Source of the DNA: CALDTK01 sp045110575
GTDB lineage: Bacteria; Bacteroidota; Bacteroidia; Chitinophagales; Saprospiraceae
Assembly (NCBI GenBank): GCA_045110575.1
Contig: JBGCGF010000051.1
Coordinates: forward strand, 1 to 64,000
Direction: 5' to 3'
Length of the DNA: 64,000 nt
Part shown: piece by piece, positions 32,313 to 40,154 of the stretch
Numbering within the stretch: the first letter of the stretch is position 1
How the letters are laid out: the number at the start of each line of letters is the position of its first letter
Position numbers and translations under genes: made by a program
Notes under the pieces: model-generated
Database searches by the model: none
What the model was told of the DNA's origin: nothing
Seen by the model: the letters and a program-made list of their open reading frames with translations, nothing else

Positions 32313-34958
32313 ATGAAAATAGCTACGTCGACCACACTTTTTCTAAGCATCACCTTCTTGGTGCTAGCGAGTGTTACGTCATCTTTAGGACAAGTCATTT
32401 ATGTATCTCAAGATGCCACCGGTAGTGGTAGTTCTTGGCAAGATGCTACAGGCGATTTGCGGGCCGCACTGGCTTCGGCAGCGTCTGGAGATGAGGTCCG
32501 TGTAAGTGGAGGCACATATACACCCATCACCTGTTCGCCCTGCACATTTGCCGATAGAGACACAAGATTTGTTTTGCCGAAAGGTGTAAAACTGATCGGT
32601 GGATTTACTGCAGCCCAAGGGCCTCTTGAAGATATCTCCAACAGCGCTGAACAAGCACAATCAACGACTATTGTCACGTTAAGCGGACAAATAGAAACGG
32701 GTGTTGCCGCTACGCGCAGCTTTACGGTTCTCGAAGCGATTGCCCCAACAGCAGGCACTCGTATCGAAAAGATCAATTTTACGAACGGCCTAGCAAACGA
32801 CGATACACGAGGCTCTACGAGTCGAGGAGCAAGTGGATCTCTGTTATACGTGACTTCCTATGATGTCGAAGAAACCTTCCAACTCGAACTCGCGCTTTGC
32901 CACTTCGACTTTGGCGAGAGTATTGGCTACGGAGGAGCTGTGTTTGTTGATGCAGACCAGGACAAAAAGTCGAAGTTGCGTTTTAGTGGCTGCTCCTTCC
33001 AAGATAACATTGCCGGTACCGGCGGAGGGGCCATGACGATAAGCTCAAGCTTTGGAGGATCTGATAGTTCTGAACTTGTCAACTGTGATTTCGATTCAAA
33101 CTCTGCCGGAGACGAAGGTGGAGGTGGACTGTTGATTAGAGCCGCTGAAGGAGGAAGTTCCACCTCAGCCTTTGACGACGTCTATTTCGTTGACAATAAC
33201 TCGCCACTTGGAGAAGGAGGAGCCCTTCGGCTTTACGGTAAGAACGGGCTCTGTTCTCCGACATTTGTCAATTGCGACTTCGCTAACAATTCCGCTCATT
33301 TTGGTGGAGGTATCGACATTGATGGAGGATATCAAGGTGTAGCTAATCCAGTGTTTACGGGCTGTGACTTTTCACAAAATGAGTCAAGTAATGCAGGGGG
33401 CGCGATCTACGCTTCTGCCGTTTTTGGAGGAACAGCCGACTTTGAAATTTACGAATCTTACTTCGGATCCAACCTAAGCGGTGAATCAGGAGGAGCTATT
33501 CTTGTCAATGCGATCGAAGGCTCAAGTAGAGCAATGTACCGCGACGTTGAATTTTGGTCGAATACCGCAACGCTTTACGGAGGTGCAGTTTACAACCTAG
33601 GCAAATCAGGAGTTTGCAGCCCAAGCTTCATAAACTGCGTTATTGCGGACAATAGCGCAAGCAGCGCTGGGGGAGTTTACTGCCTTGGAAGCGAGGGTGG
33701 CGAGAGTAGTCCACTCATTCTAAATTGTGTTTTTTCAGATAACAGAGCCGATGTTGGAGGAGCGCTCTACAGTAATGGAAACGACGCTTCAGGAACAGCA
33801 GAGCCGTTTGTAGCAAATACGATATTCCAGTACAACGAAGCTGGCAACGGACGAACGCTACGGATCATCCACGGACGCCCTCATCTCTTAAATTGCTATT
33901 TCGATGAGGTTGACTGTGCGAGCTTAAACTCGGGATTCGGAGGTGAACCAGTTTGTCTTGGCGGTAACATCTTCGGAGACACGCCAGATTTCTTCGATGG
34001 AGATAGGACTACGCCTGCTTATAATCCATTACCTAACAGTCCACTCATAGACGCCGGAAACGATTCCATCCTAATTGCCCACGGCATCTTTTTGGACTTA
34101 GCTAAAGAAGCAAGGTTTAGAGGATCTTCGGCTGACATTGGAGTTATAGAGAACTTAGCAGATAATGTGCTGTGGGAGTTGACATCTGAAACGGCCAACG
34201 TTTCAGCATGTGAAGGCACATCACTTGTTCTTGCTGCTGCCATTTATCCGCCTTACCCGCAGGGAGAGGTAAATTGGATTGTTGGGGCTGACACGGTAAG
34301 TCGAGAAACCACGTACACCATTGACGAACTGACGAACTCTCAAAACATTCAAGTGTCAGGTTCGCTTTTCGGAGAATCAAGAAGTCTAACCGTCGATGTA
34401 AATGTCCTCCCGACACTCATCACATCGCTTACAAGCGACGCTTCCAGTCTTCCTGACACCCTATGCCTAGATTCAACATACCAACTTACGGCTAGTGCAA
34501 ATGCAGTAAACATTGCCTCTTCCTTCAAGTGGTTCGATGAAGATGAAAATCTTTTGGCCGAGACAAAAGTGCTTACACTTTCTCCTACATCGACTCTTTT
34601 ACTCAAAAGAACAGTAGTGGCCGAATTCGTGGGAACCTGCCTAGACAGCAATTCTCGTTCAATATCCTATAATTTTGATGTTGCCAATTGTGGAGTGAGT
34701 AGCACACAACAAGCCTCTGATTTTGAAGGACTTACTCTCTTCCCAAATCCAACGAAGGATGCCGTTTCGATAACCGGTTTGTCTGGCGATGGTCAGTTTG
34801 ATGTCCAAATCCTCAACTCAACGGGTCAAACTGTTTATTCTGGTACGATGTCTGCTTCAAATACAACTCTTAACGTTTACTCCCTTCCGCAAGGATTGTA
34901 TTTCATCATCGTTCGTGATGAACAAACAATCTACCGAGGTTTATTAGAAAAAGCCTAG
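32313..34958 (+). CDS. Secreted beta-helix protein with T9SS sorting domain
   Basis: The 881-residue protein has a signal peptide (TLFLSITFLVLASVTSSLGQ) and a right-handed parallel beta-helix at about 30-560. Some ten turns carry G-G motifs such as GGAVFVD, GGGAMTI, GGGGLLI, GGALRL, GGGIDID, GGAIYA, GGAILV, GGAVYN, GGVYC and GGALYS. It opens with VIYVSQDATGSGSSWQDAT, as in polymorphic outer-membrane-like repeats. Ig-like segments follow (about 630-790). The end, LTLFPNPTKDAVSITG to LPQGLYFIIVRDEQTIYRGLLEKA, is a type A T9SS sorting domain, so it should cross the outer membrane and be attached or released. Probable adhesin or polysaccharide-binding protein; this role is inferred. Confidence 0.92.
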   Translation: MKIATSTTLFLSITFLVLASVTSSLGQVIYVSQDATGSGSSWQDATGDLRAALASAASGDEVRVSGGTYTPITCSPCTFADRDTRFVLPKGVKLIGGFTAAQGPLEDISNSAEQAQSTTIVTLSGQIETGVAATRSFTVLEAIAPTAGTRIEKINFTNGLANDDTRGSTSRGASGSLLYVTSYDVEETFQLELALCHFDFGESIGYGGAVFVDADQDKKSKLRFSGCSFQDNIAGTGGGAMTISSSFGGSDSSELVNCDFDSNSAGDEGGGGLLIRAAEGGSSTSAFDDVYFVDNNSPLGEGGALRLYGKNGLCSPTFVNCDFANNSAHFGGGIDIDGGYQGVANPVFTGCDFSQNESSNAGGAIYASAVFGGTADFEIYESYFGSNLSGESGGAILVNAIEGSSRAMYRDVEFWSNTATLYGGAVYNLGKSGVCSPSFINCVIADNSASSAGGVYCLGSEGGESSPLILNCVFSDNRADVGGALYSNGNDASGTAEPFVANTIFQYNEAGNGRTLRIIHGRPHLLNCYFDEVDCASLNSGFGGEPVCLGGNIFGDTPDFFDGDRTTPAYNPLPNSPLIDAGNDSILIAHGIFLDLAKEARFRGSSADIGVIENLADNVLWELTSETANVSACEGTSLVLAAAIYPPYPQGEVNWIVGADTVSRETTYTIDELTNSQNIQVSGSLFGESRSLTVDVNVLPTLITSLTSDASSLPDTLCLDSTYQLTASANAVNIASSFKWFDEDENLLAETKVLTLSPTSTLLLKRTVVAEFVGTCLDSNSRSISYNFDVANCGVSSTQQASDFEGLTLFPNPTKDAVSITGLSGDGQFDVQILNSTGQTVYSGTMSASNTTLNVYSLPQGLYFIIVRDEQTIYRGLLEKA

Positions 34959-34968
34959 ATTGCGGATA

Positions 34969-35033
34969 GATTAGGAACTCCCATTCCTAATCAAGCATAT
35001 CCTAAACCGTGACGGGCCTATCCCGGTCGTCAC
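34969..35033 (+). terminator. Two hairpins after the beta-helix gene
   Basis: GATTAGGA (34969-34976) pairs perfectly with TCCTAATC (34985-34992). A second hairpin spans 35009-35033 (GTGAC..GTCAC enclosing GGG..CCC). Neither has a T-run, so termination is uncertain. Confidence 0.45.
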
Positions 35034-35168
35034 AAACCCAGAGTAAAAATTGTTCGACGAGCACCCTCGAAGGTGTTCCAGTCATTGCTGCGCCCTAACT
35101 GACATGGGCAAGCTTAATGTCTGCCCCTAGTTGACCAATTCACGCTCTACGTAAATTAGGAAGTCAGG

Positions 35169-36683
35169 ATGCGCATTAAAAACTCTTTTCTCTTCTTACT
35201 CACCTTGTGTATTGCACTTTGCAGCCTTGAGCTCAGTGCACAATACGCACAGGAACTTCGGGCTAATCTCGTTGCGAACAGTAGTAAGAATCTCGATGTT
35301 CCCGCTGGAGGCCTTCAAGCCTTTACAGCTGAGTGGACAGCCGACCAACACCCTACTCAACTTCAATATCGCTACGCCAAGCGTGACAAGAGCATGTCCT
35401 CTTGGATGAATTGGTCTCTTGATAATGAAGCAGGTACTCCTGCTGCGAGTCTATTGACTTTGCCTGGGCACGTAAGAAGAATCGAAGTAAAATCAACTAG
35501 TAACTATAACGTCACTGTTCGAGCACTGACCTACAACGACGCAGATCAGTCTGCAAAGACATTCTCTGCACTAGAAGCTAACGTTTGTCCTTGTCCAGCA
35601 CCTGCAGTAGTAGAGCGAGATTCATGGTGTCCAAACGGTGATTGCCCAACCATTAACGCTCCTACCCCACTGACTCCTGAGGTTCTTATCGTACACCACA
35701 GTGCTGGAAACCTTACACCAGATGTAGACTACGCTTTGGTGGTTCGCGCGATCTATGACTTTCATGTCAACACGAATGGTTGGTCAGACATTGGCTACAA
35801 TCTACTTATTGCTCCAGACGGCACCGTATACCAAGGGCGTGGAACAGCAGCTCAAGGCGCACACTTTTGCGCTCAAAACGCAGGAACTCTCGGCGTTTGT
35901 ATGCTAGGTAATTACGTTGATCAAGCTCCTGCAACAGCTGCGATGTCTGCGTTAACGACGCTCGGCTACTTTCTTTCTTGCGAGTTTGAAATCGACGTAA
36001 ACAGCACTGTAGCTCATCAGCCTTCAGGCTTATCTCTCGACGGACTATCAGGTCACAGAGACGGATGCAATACAGCTTGCCCAGGAGAAATGCTTTACGC
36101 AGAACTACCACAACTTCGCACAAACATTGCTGCTAGGATCGACGCTGGATGTCAGGCACTTGAGGCTCCAAACAATTTAACAGCTGACGCTCTTACCAAC
36201 GGAACTGTTGGTTTGAACTGGGAAGCTTACGCTGGCGCAAGCCGCATACTAATCGAGCGATCTAGCAGCGTCCCGAGCAACTACGTTACCGTAACTGAAA
36301 TCAGCGGCACTCTCGCTAACTATTCTGACCGTACAGCCCCTTCAGGTGCTAACTACTACCGCATTCGTGCTTTGATTGACGGTGAGCTTTCAGACTACAG
36401 CAATGAAGCGATGCTTTCTGTTTCTTCTTCAGAAGCAGGACCTCCATCTATTCGCCCTCGACTAGCACGAAACCCAGTACGTGGCCAAATTGAAATAAAA
36501 GACTTGGTTGCCCCTGTGGACATGGCTTTCATTTCAGACGCAGGCGGTCGCACAGTTCTTGAGCTAAACGGAAGCACTCCACGATGGAACGTCCAACCCG
36601 GTCAACTCTCTAGAGGCAAGTACTGGATTATGATTTTCAGTGGTAATGAGTGGTATACGGTACCGTTTGAGTACATGCCATAA
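35169..36683 (+). CDS. Secreted N-acetylmuramoyl-L-alanine amidase with T9SS sorting domain
   Basis: The 504-residue protein has a signal peptide (FLFLLTLCIALCSLELSAQ) and an unassigned N-terminal domain to about 145. An Amidase_2/PGRP domain follows at about 170-330: VLIVHHSAGNLTP, GWSDIGYNLLIAPDGTVYQGRG, GVCMLGNYVD, and the zinc site completed by GHRDGCNTACPGEMLY. It cleaves the bond between MurNAc and L-Ala of peptidoglycan. A fibronectin III domain follows (about 340-420), then a C-terminal sorting domain (RPRLARNPVRGQIEIKD to YWIMIFSGNEWYTVPFEYMP). T9SS export suggests activity on other bacteria or on shed wall material rather than self-turnover; this is inference. Confidence 0.92.
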   Translation: MRIKNSFLFLLTLCIALCSLELSAQYAQELRANLVANSSKNLDVPAGGLQAFTAEWTADQHPTQLQYRYAKRDKSMSSWMNWSLDNEAGTPAASLLTLPGHVRRIEVKSTSNYNVTVRALTYNDADQSAKTFSALEANVCPCPAPAVVERDSWCPNGDCPTINAPTPLTPEVLIVHHSAGNLTPDVDYALVVRAIYDFHVNTNGWSDIGYNLLIAPDGTVYQGRGTAAQGAHFCAQNAGTLGVCMLGNYVDQAPATAAMSALTTLGYFLSCEFEIDVNSTVAHQPSGLSLDGLSGHRDGCNTACPGEMLYAELPQLRTNIAARIDAGCQALEAPNNLTADALTNGTVGLNWEAYAGASRILIERSSSVPSNYVTVTEISGTLANYSDRTAPSGANYYRIRALIDGELSDYSNEAMLSVSSSEAGPPSIRPRLARNPVRGQIEIKDLVAPVDMAFISDAGGRTVLELNGSTPRWNVQPGQLSRGKYWIMIFSGNEWYTVPFEYMP

Positions 36684-36701
36684 TTCGAATTCCTATCGAC
36701 T

Positions 36702-36738
36702 AAAAAAGCCCTTTCGCCTACCGCGGAAGGGCTTTTTT
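36702..36738. terminator. Strong terminator after the amidase gene
   Basis: AAAAAAGCCCTTTCGC pairs with GCGGAAGGGCTTTTTT, giving A- and T-runs on both sides, so it may work in both directions. Confidence 0.9.
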
Positions 36739-36885
36739 GTATTATGTCACAGCTCTACGATTAGAGCAACGGTTCTTGCTACCCTTCTCAGCTATGCTAG
36801 ACTTAACTAGACAGCCGGCGAAGAACAACTACTTCAGCCCTACTCTACTGAAGATAAATCAGCTTAATTTATGATGGCCAGCGAA

Positions 36886-36905
36886 AAGTTAGTCTTGCCT
36901 AACTT
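36886..36905 (+). promoter_or_regulatory. Metal-regulon operator (site 2)
   Basis: AAGTTAGTCTTGCCTAACTT has 7-base arms AAGTTAG and CTAACTT around TCTTGC. Its central 16 bases are identical to site 1 at 22799-22814. It ends 6 bp before the GTG start of the binding-protein gene. A degenerate -7 element (TAACTTG) occupies the same relative place as at site 1. Confidence 0.75.
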
Positions 36906-36911
36906 GCAGCC

Positions 36912-37937
36912 GTGAGTATTCGTTCTATAACTGCACTTGGTGTTTGCATTCTGCTAGCTTTCGCCAAAACCTCTTCCGCCCAAGCGGAGGAAGATGACCG
37001 TCCGCTTGTGGTTAGTACCGCCAGCATTTTTGCTGACATGGCGGAAGTGATCGCTGGCGATGTGATCCAAGTAAAAAGCATCGTTCCGCTTGGCGGAGAT
37101 CCGCATACATACGAGCCTACACCTGAGGCAGCCAAATTGGTAACGTCAGCTGACTTGATCCTACGTAACGGACTCACCTTCGAAGGGTGGCTCAATGAGT
37201 TGATACGTTATTCAGGCACAAAGGCTCCTGTCACCTTAATTACCAAAGGGATTGAGCCGTTGGGCTCTGTGGCTTATGAAGGTAGTGATGACCCACATGC
37301 ATGGATGAACGCAGGCAACGGCCTGATCTATGCTAGAAACATCTATCGCGCCCTTGCCTTGACCTTCCCTGAGTACGCCGATCAATTCGACTTCAACTAT
37401 CGCCTGTACCGCCAAGAAATCGAACAACTCGATGCTTGGATTCAGGATACAGTTCAAGTCATTCCACCACAACAACGGGTGCTGATTACTTCGCACGATG
37501 CCTTTCAGTATTTCGGATCTGCTTATGGCTTGCGCCTAGAAGCAATCTTAGGAACAAGTACTGATGCTGATGCGCAGACGAGCGATGTGGCACGAGTCAT
37601 TAAGCTCATCATGGAAAGCAAAGTGCCTTCTGTGTTTATCGAGACAACGGTCAACCCTAAGTTGATTCGTCAAATCGCAGATGATACCGGCGCCCGCATC
37701 GGAGGAAGCCTTTACAGTGACTCTCTTGGAGATGAAGAAAGCCCCGCGAGTACCTATCTCGAAATGCTGCGCTTCAACACACGGACAATCGTGAATGCTT
37801 TAAGTGGCGCGAATACCAACCTCTCTGCCGACGACGGCTTTGAAGAAGAGGAAGGTAGTATCCCACTTCTCGTCGGGACACTACTAGCCGTTTTCGCTAT
37901 TGGCTTCATTATCATGTTTCGGTATGGACAAAAGTGA
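36912..37937 (+). CDS. Metal ABC transporter substrate-binding protein (TroA/ZnuA family) with C-terminal membrane anchor
   Basis: The 341-residue protein starts at GTG 36912 with a signal peptide (ALGVCILLAFAKTSSAQA). The cluster 9 fold shows four likely metal ligands: His65 (GGDPHTYEPTP), His129 (DDPHAWMN), His195 (ITSHDAFQYFG) and Asp270 (LYSDSLG). This His3-Asp set is the TroA type, which binds Zn or Mn. Instead of a lipobox, a C-terminal hydrophobic helix (LLVGTLLAVFAIGFIIMFRYGQK) would anchor it in the inner membrane. The ATPase gene follows at once; the matching permease is 14 kb away under an identical operator. Confidence 0.93.
   Translation: MSIRSITALGVCILLAFAKTSSAQAEEDDRPLVVSTASIFADMAEVIAGDVIQVKSIVPLGGDPHTYEPTPEAAKLVTSADLILRNGLTFEGWLNELIRYSGTKAPVTLITKGIEPLGSVAYEGSDDPHAWMNAGNGLIYARNIYRALALTFPEYADQFDFNYRLYRQEIEQLDAWIQDTVQVIPPQQRVLITSHDAFQYFGSAYGLRLEAILGTSTDADAQTSDVARVIKLIMESKVPSVFIETTVNPKLIRQIADDTGARIGGSLYSDSLGDEESPASTYLEMLRFNTRTIVNALSGANTNLSADDGFEEEEGSIPLLVGTLLAVFAIGFIIMFRYGQK
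36957..36970 (-). repeat. Dispersed 14-mer GTTTTGGCGAAAGC, copy 6 (in binding-protein gene)
   Basis: Exact copy in inverse orientation, encoding A-F-A-K-T in the signal peptide. Confidence 0.75.
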
Positions 37938-37941
37938 TTCT

Positions 37942-38700
37942 ATGAGCGATCAGCAAAGCCAATATGCAATCCAAGTAGAAGCGCTCAACGTGTCTTATGA
38001 CCGTAAGCGTGTACTTTCTGCCGTTTACCTAAACCTAGAGCCAGGCTATGTTTATGGCCTTCTCGGTCCAAACGGTGCAGGTAAGTCTACCCTATTCAAA
38101 GCGATACTCGACTTAATTGAGATCGACACTGGCCGCGTCCTTATAAAAGGAGGATCTGTATTGGATATTCGCAAGGAGGTGGTTTACGTGCCGCAGCGAG
38201 ACGATGTAGACCTCACGTTTCCTGCAACGGTTTACGATATCGTACGAATGGGTAGGTTTCCGCATGTAAGCCTGCTTCAGCGACTAGGAAAGAAAGACAA
38301 AGCTGCGATTGATGATGCATTAGAAAAGCTTGGCATTAGCCACCTTAGAGACCGTCAAATTGGCCAACTCTCAGGTGGACAGCAACAACGTGTTTTTCTA
38401 GCACGTGCTATGGCGCAAGAAGCCGATATCTGGTTTCTAGATGAGCCGTTTGTTGGTGTTGATGCGACCACAGAAGCACGCATCATGACTCTTTTGCATG
38501 ATTTGGCCAACGAAGGACGCACTGTCATCGTTATTCATCACGACCTGAGTACTGTACGTAACTACTTCGATCGAGTCATCCTATTGAATCAACGGATTGT
38601 TGCTTATGGTGACACGAAGGAAGTATTCACCGACGAAAAAGTGGCTGAGACTTACGGAAGTCAAACATCCATCCAGCACCGTACAAATTTGCTGGGTTAG
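37942..38700 (+). CDS. Metal ABC transporter ATP-binding protein
   Basis: From ATG 37942, 5 bp after the previous stop, the protein has 252 residues; ATG 37924 is an alternative that overlaps it. Walker A GPNGAGKST, signature LSGGQQQRVFLARA, Walker B IWFLDEP and switch HHD (VIVIHHDLSTV) are all present. The family is that of MntA/ZnuC/TroB. VVYVPQRDDVDLTFPATVYDIV is the usual Q-loop text for this group. It should energise the permease encoded at 22.8 kb together with the binding protein just upstream. Confidence 0.95.
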   Translation: MSDQQSQYAIQVEALNVSYDRKRVLSAVYLNLEPGYVYGLLGPNGAGKSTLFKAILDLIEIDTGRVLIKGGSVLDIRKEVVYVPQRDDVDLTFPATVYDIVRMGRFPHVSLLQRLGKKDKAAIDDALEKLGISHLRDRQIGQLSGGQQQRVFLARAMAQEADIWFLDEPFVGVDATTEARIMTLLHDLANEGRTVIVIHHDLSTVRNYFDRVILLNQRIVAYGDTKEVFTDEKVAETYGSQTSIQHRTNLLG

Positions 38701-38744
38701 TCTTCCTCCTCCTCTTTACGAGAAACACCTTACCTAGCAAAGAC

Positions 38745-39392
38745 ATGCCTCCTCTACGATTTGAACGGTTTGCTCCAGAAGTACGAGCAGTAGTTTGGGA
38801 AGGTGAGGAGTCTTCTGAAGACCTCCTTGCTGCGCTACCTGCTGGATGGAGAGGCAGGCTCCCTAAACACGATGTACGCGTTAAAGAAACGCTCAGTGCC
38901 CGCCTTGCCTTGCTTGCACTTGTCCCCGATGCTGCGGAAGCAGGGTTCGAGAAAGATGAATTTGGTAAGCCCCATTTAAACGGAGAAGGAGCGCTCAATT
39001 TTTCGCTCACTCATTCACATGGACATGCTGCAGCTATTGTAAGCGCCCATGCGTGCGGAATCGATTTACAACTGCGCGTAGAGAAGATCGTGAAGCTTAG
39101 AAGTAAGTTCGAACGCGAAGACGAACGTGCGTTCATTGATCGTCAACCCGATGAAATTGCCGCACTACACGTACTTTGGGGTGCTAAAGAAGCACTGTTT
39201 AAGCTGTGGGGGCGCCGAGACATTGACTGGCACGAGAACCTAATTGTGTTTGAGTTTGAGCTTGCTCCTGGCGGAGGAGCATTTAAAGGTGAAGTCCGCA
39301 AGAACGGTGAAGTAATTCCAGCAAAACTTTGGTTTCGCTGGGTTGAGGACTTCTGTCTTGTCGCAGCGGTTGCCGATCTTGACAATCATTAA
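38745..39392 (+). CDS. 4'-phosphopantetheinyl transferase superfamily protein
   Basis: The 215-residue protein transfers phosphopantetheine from CoA to a carrier-protein serine. Family motifs are FSLTHSHGHAAAIVS (86-100), GIDLQ (105-109) and WGAKEALFK (145-153). Magnesium ligands Asp107 and Glu149 are present, but the usual second acidic residue of GIDxE is Gln109. That change may alter metal binding; Gln also occurs in some members. It follows the ABC ATPase gene after 44 bp and precedes msrA, so all may be co-transcribed. The carrier protein is not in view. Confidence 0.9.
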   Translation: MPPLRFERFAPEVRAVVWEGEESSEDLLAALPAGWRGRLPKHDVRVKETLSARLALLALVPDAAEAGFEKDEFGKPHLNGEGALNFSLTHSHGHAAAIVSAHACGIDLQLRVEKIVKLRSKFEREDERAFIDRQPDEIAALHVLWGAKEALFKLWGRRDIDWHENLIVFEFELAPGGGAFKGEVRKNGEVIPAKLWFRWVEDFCLVAAVADLDNH

Positions 39393-39450
39393 CGCTGAGA
39401 GACTAAACAGCATCGCATCACAGTTGTTAGTTGCTAGTAAATCGAATCGA

Positions 39451-40140
39451 ATGAATCTCTTCCTCTCTCTTTCAGCCTCCATTTTGCTCACTCTTGGTGC
39501 TTGCGCGAATGCGCAGACGGACACTTCCAGTGGCGATAAAATGAATTCGACCTCGCAAGAAGGACCGAAGACTACTGCTGCTCCTGACAAGTCGCTTCCT
39601 GTTGCGTATTTCGCTGGCGGATGTTTCTGGTGCACAGAAGCAAGCTTTGAGCGTATTGAAGGTGTACAAGCTGTAGTAAGCGGATACACAGGTGGCAAAA
39701 AATCGACGGCTGACTATAAGCTCGTATCGAGCGGTCGCACAAACCATGCTGAAGCGATCGCGATCTATTATGACGCTGAAGTAGTAAGCTACCGAACGTT
39801 ACTGGATGTATTTTTCGTAGCACACGATCCTACGACGCTCGATCGTCAAGGCCCAGACGCAGGACCACAGTATCGCTCTGAAATCTTTTTCCAAACTATG
39901 GAAGAAGAGGTTTTGGCGAAAGCAGTAATCGATAGTGTAAATACCGCAGGGCTATACAGCAATCCGATTGTGACCAAGCTCAGCAAGTTCGAAGCATACT
40001 ATGATGCTGAGGAGTACCACCAAGGCTATTATGAGCTGCACCCGAACAATGGCTACATCAGCAACGTGAGTCGCCCGAAGGTTAAAAAGGTCGAAAAGCG
40101 TTTCAAGAACATCTTGAAAGCTACGTACAAAAAGGCTTAG
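39451..40140 (+). CDS. msrA: Peptide methionine sulfoxide reductase MsrA, lipoprotein form
   Basis: From ATG 39451 the protein has 229 residues with lipobox LTLGAC (Cys18), so it should sit in the envelope. The catalytic motif GGCFWCTEASFE holds Cys58. Family elements VVSGYTGG, HAEAIAIYYD, FFVAHDPTTLDRQGPDAGPQYRS and YDAEEYHQGYYELHP follow. It reduces methionine-S-sulfoxide in proteins. The frame runs upstream to 39343, but that start would bury the signal peptide. Position downstream of a metal-uptake locus suggests a link to oxidative stress, which is inference. Confidence 0.95.
   Translation: MNLFLSLSASILLTLGACANAQTDTSSGDKMNSTSQEGPKTTAAPDKSLPVAYFAGGCFWCTEASFERIEGVQAVVSGYTGGKKSTADYKLVSSGRTNHAEAIAIYYDAEVVSYRTLLDVFFVAHDPTTLDRQGPDAGPQYRSEIFFQTMEEEVLAKAVIDSVNTAGLYSNPIVTKLSKFEAYYDAEEYHQGYYELHPNNGYISNVSRPKVKKVEKRFKNILKATYKKA
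39910..39923 (+). repeat. Dispersed 14-mer GTTTTGGCGAAAGC, copy 7 (in msrA)
   Basis: Exact copy encoding V-L-A-K-A. Confidence 0.75.
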
Positions 40141-40154
40141 TACTCGCTTAAACG

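Noticed and set aside
32313..34958. Autotransporter from the beta-helix repeats
   Set aside because: The C-terminus is a T9SS sorting domain, not an outer-membrane barrel.
22799..36903. The shared 16-bp palindrome as a Fur box
   Set aside because: It lacks the AT-rich GATAATGATAATC-like pattern; the GTTAG/CTAAC arms fit DtxR-family sites better.
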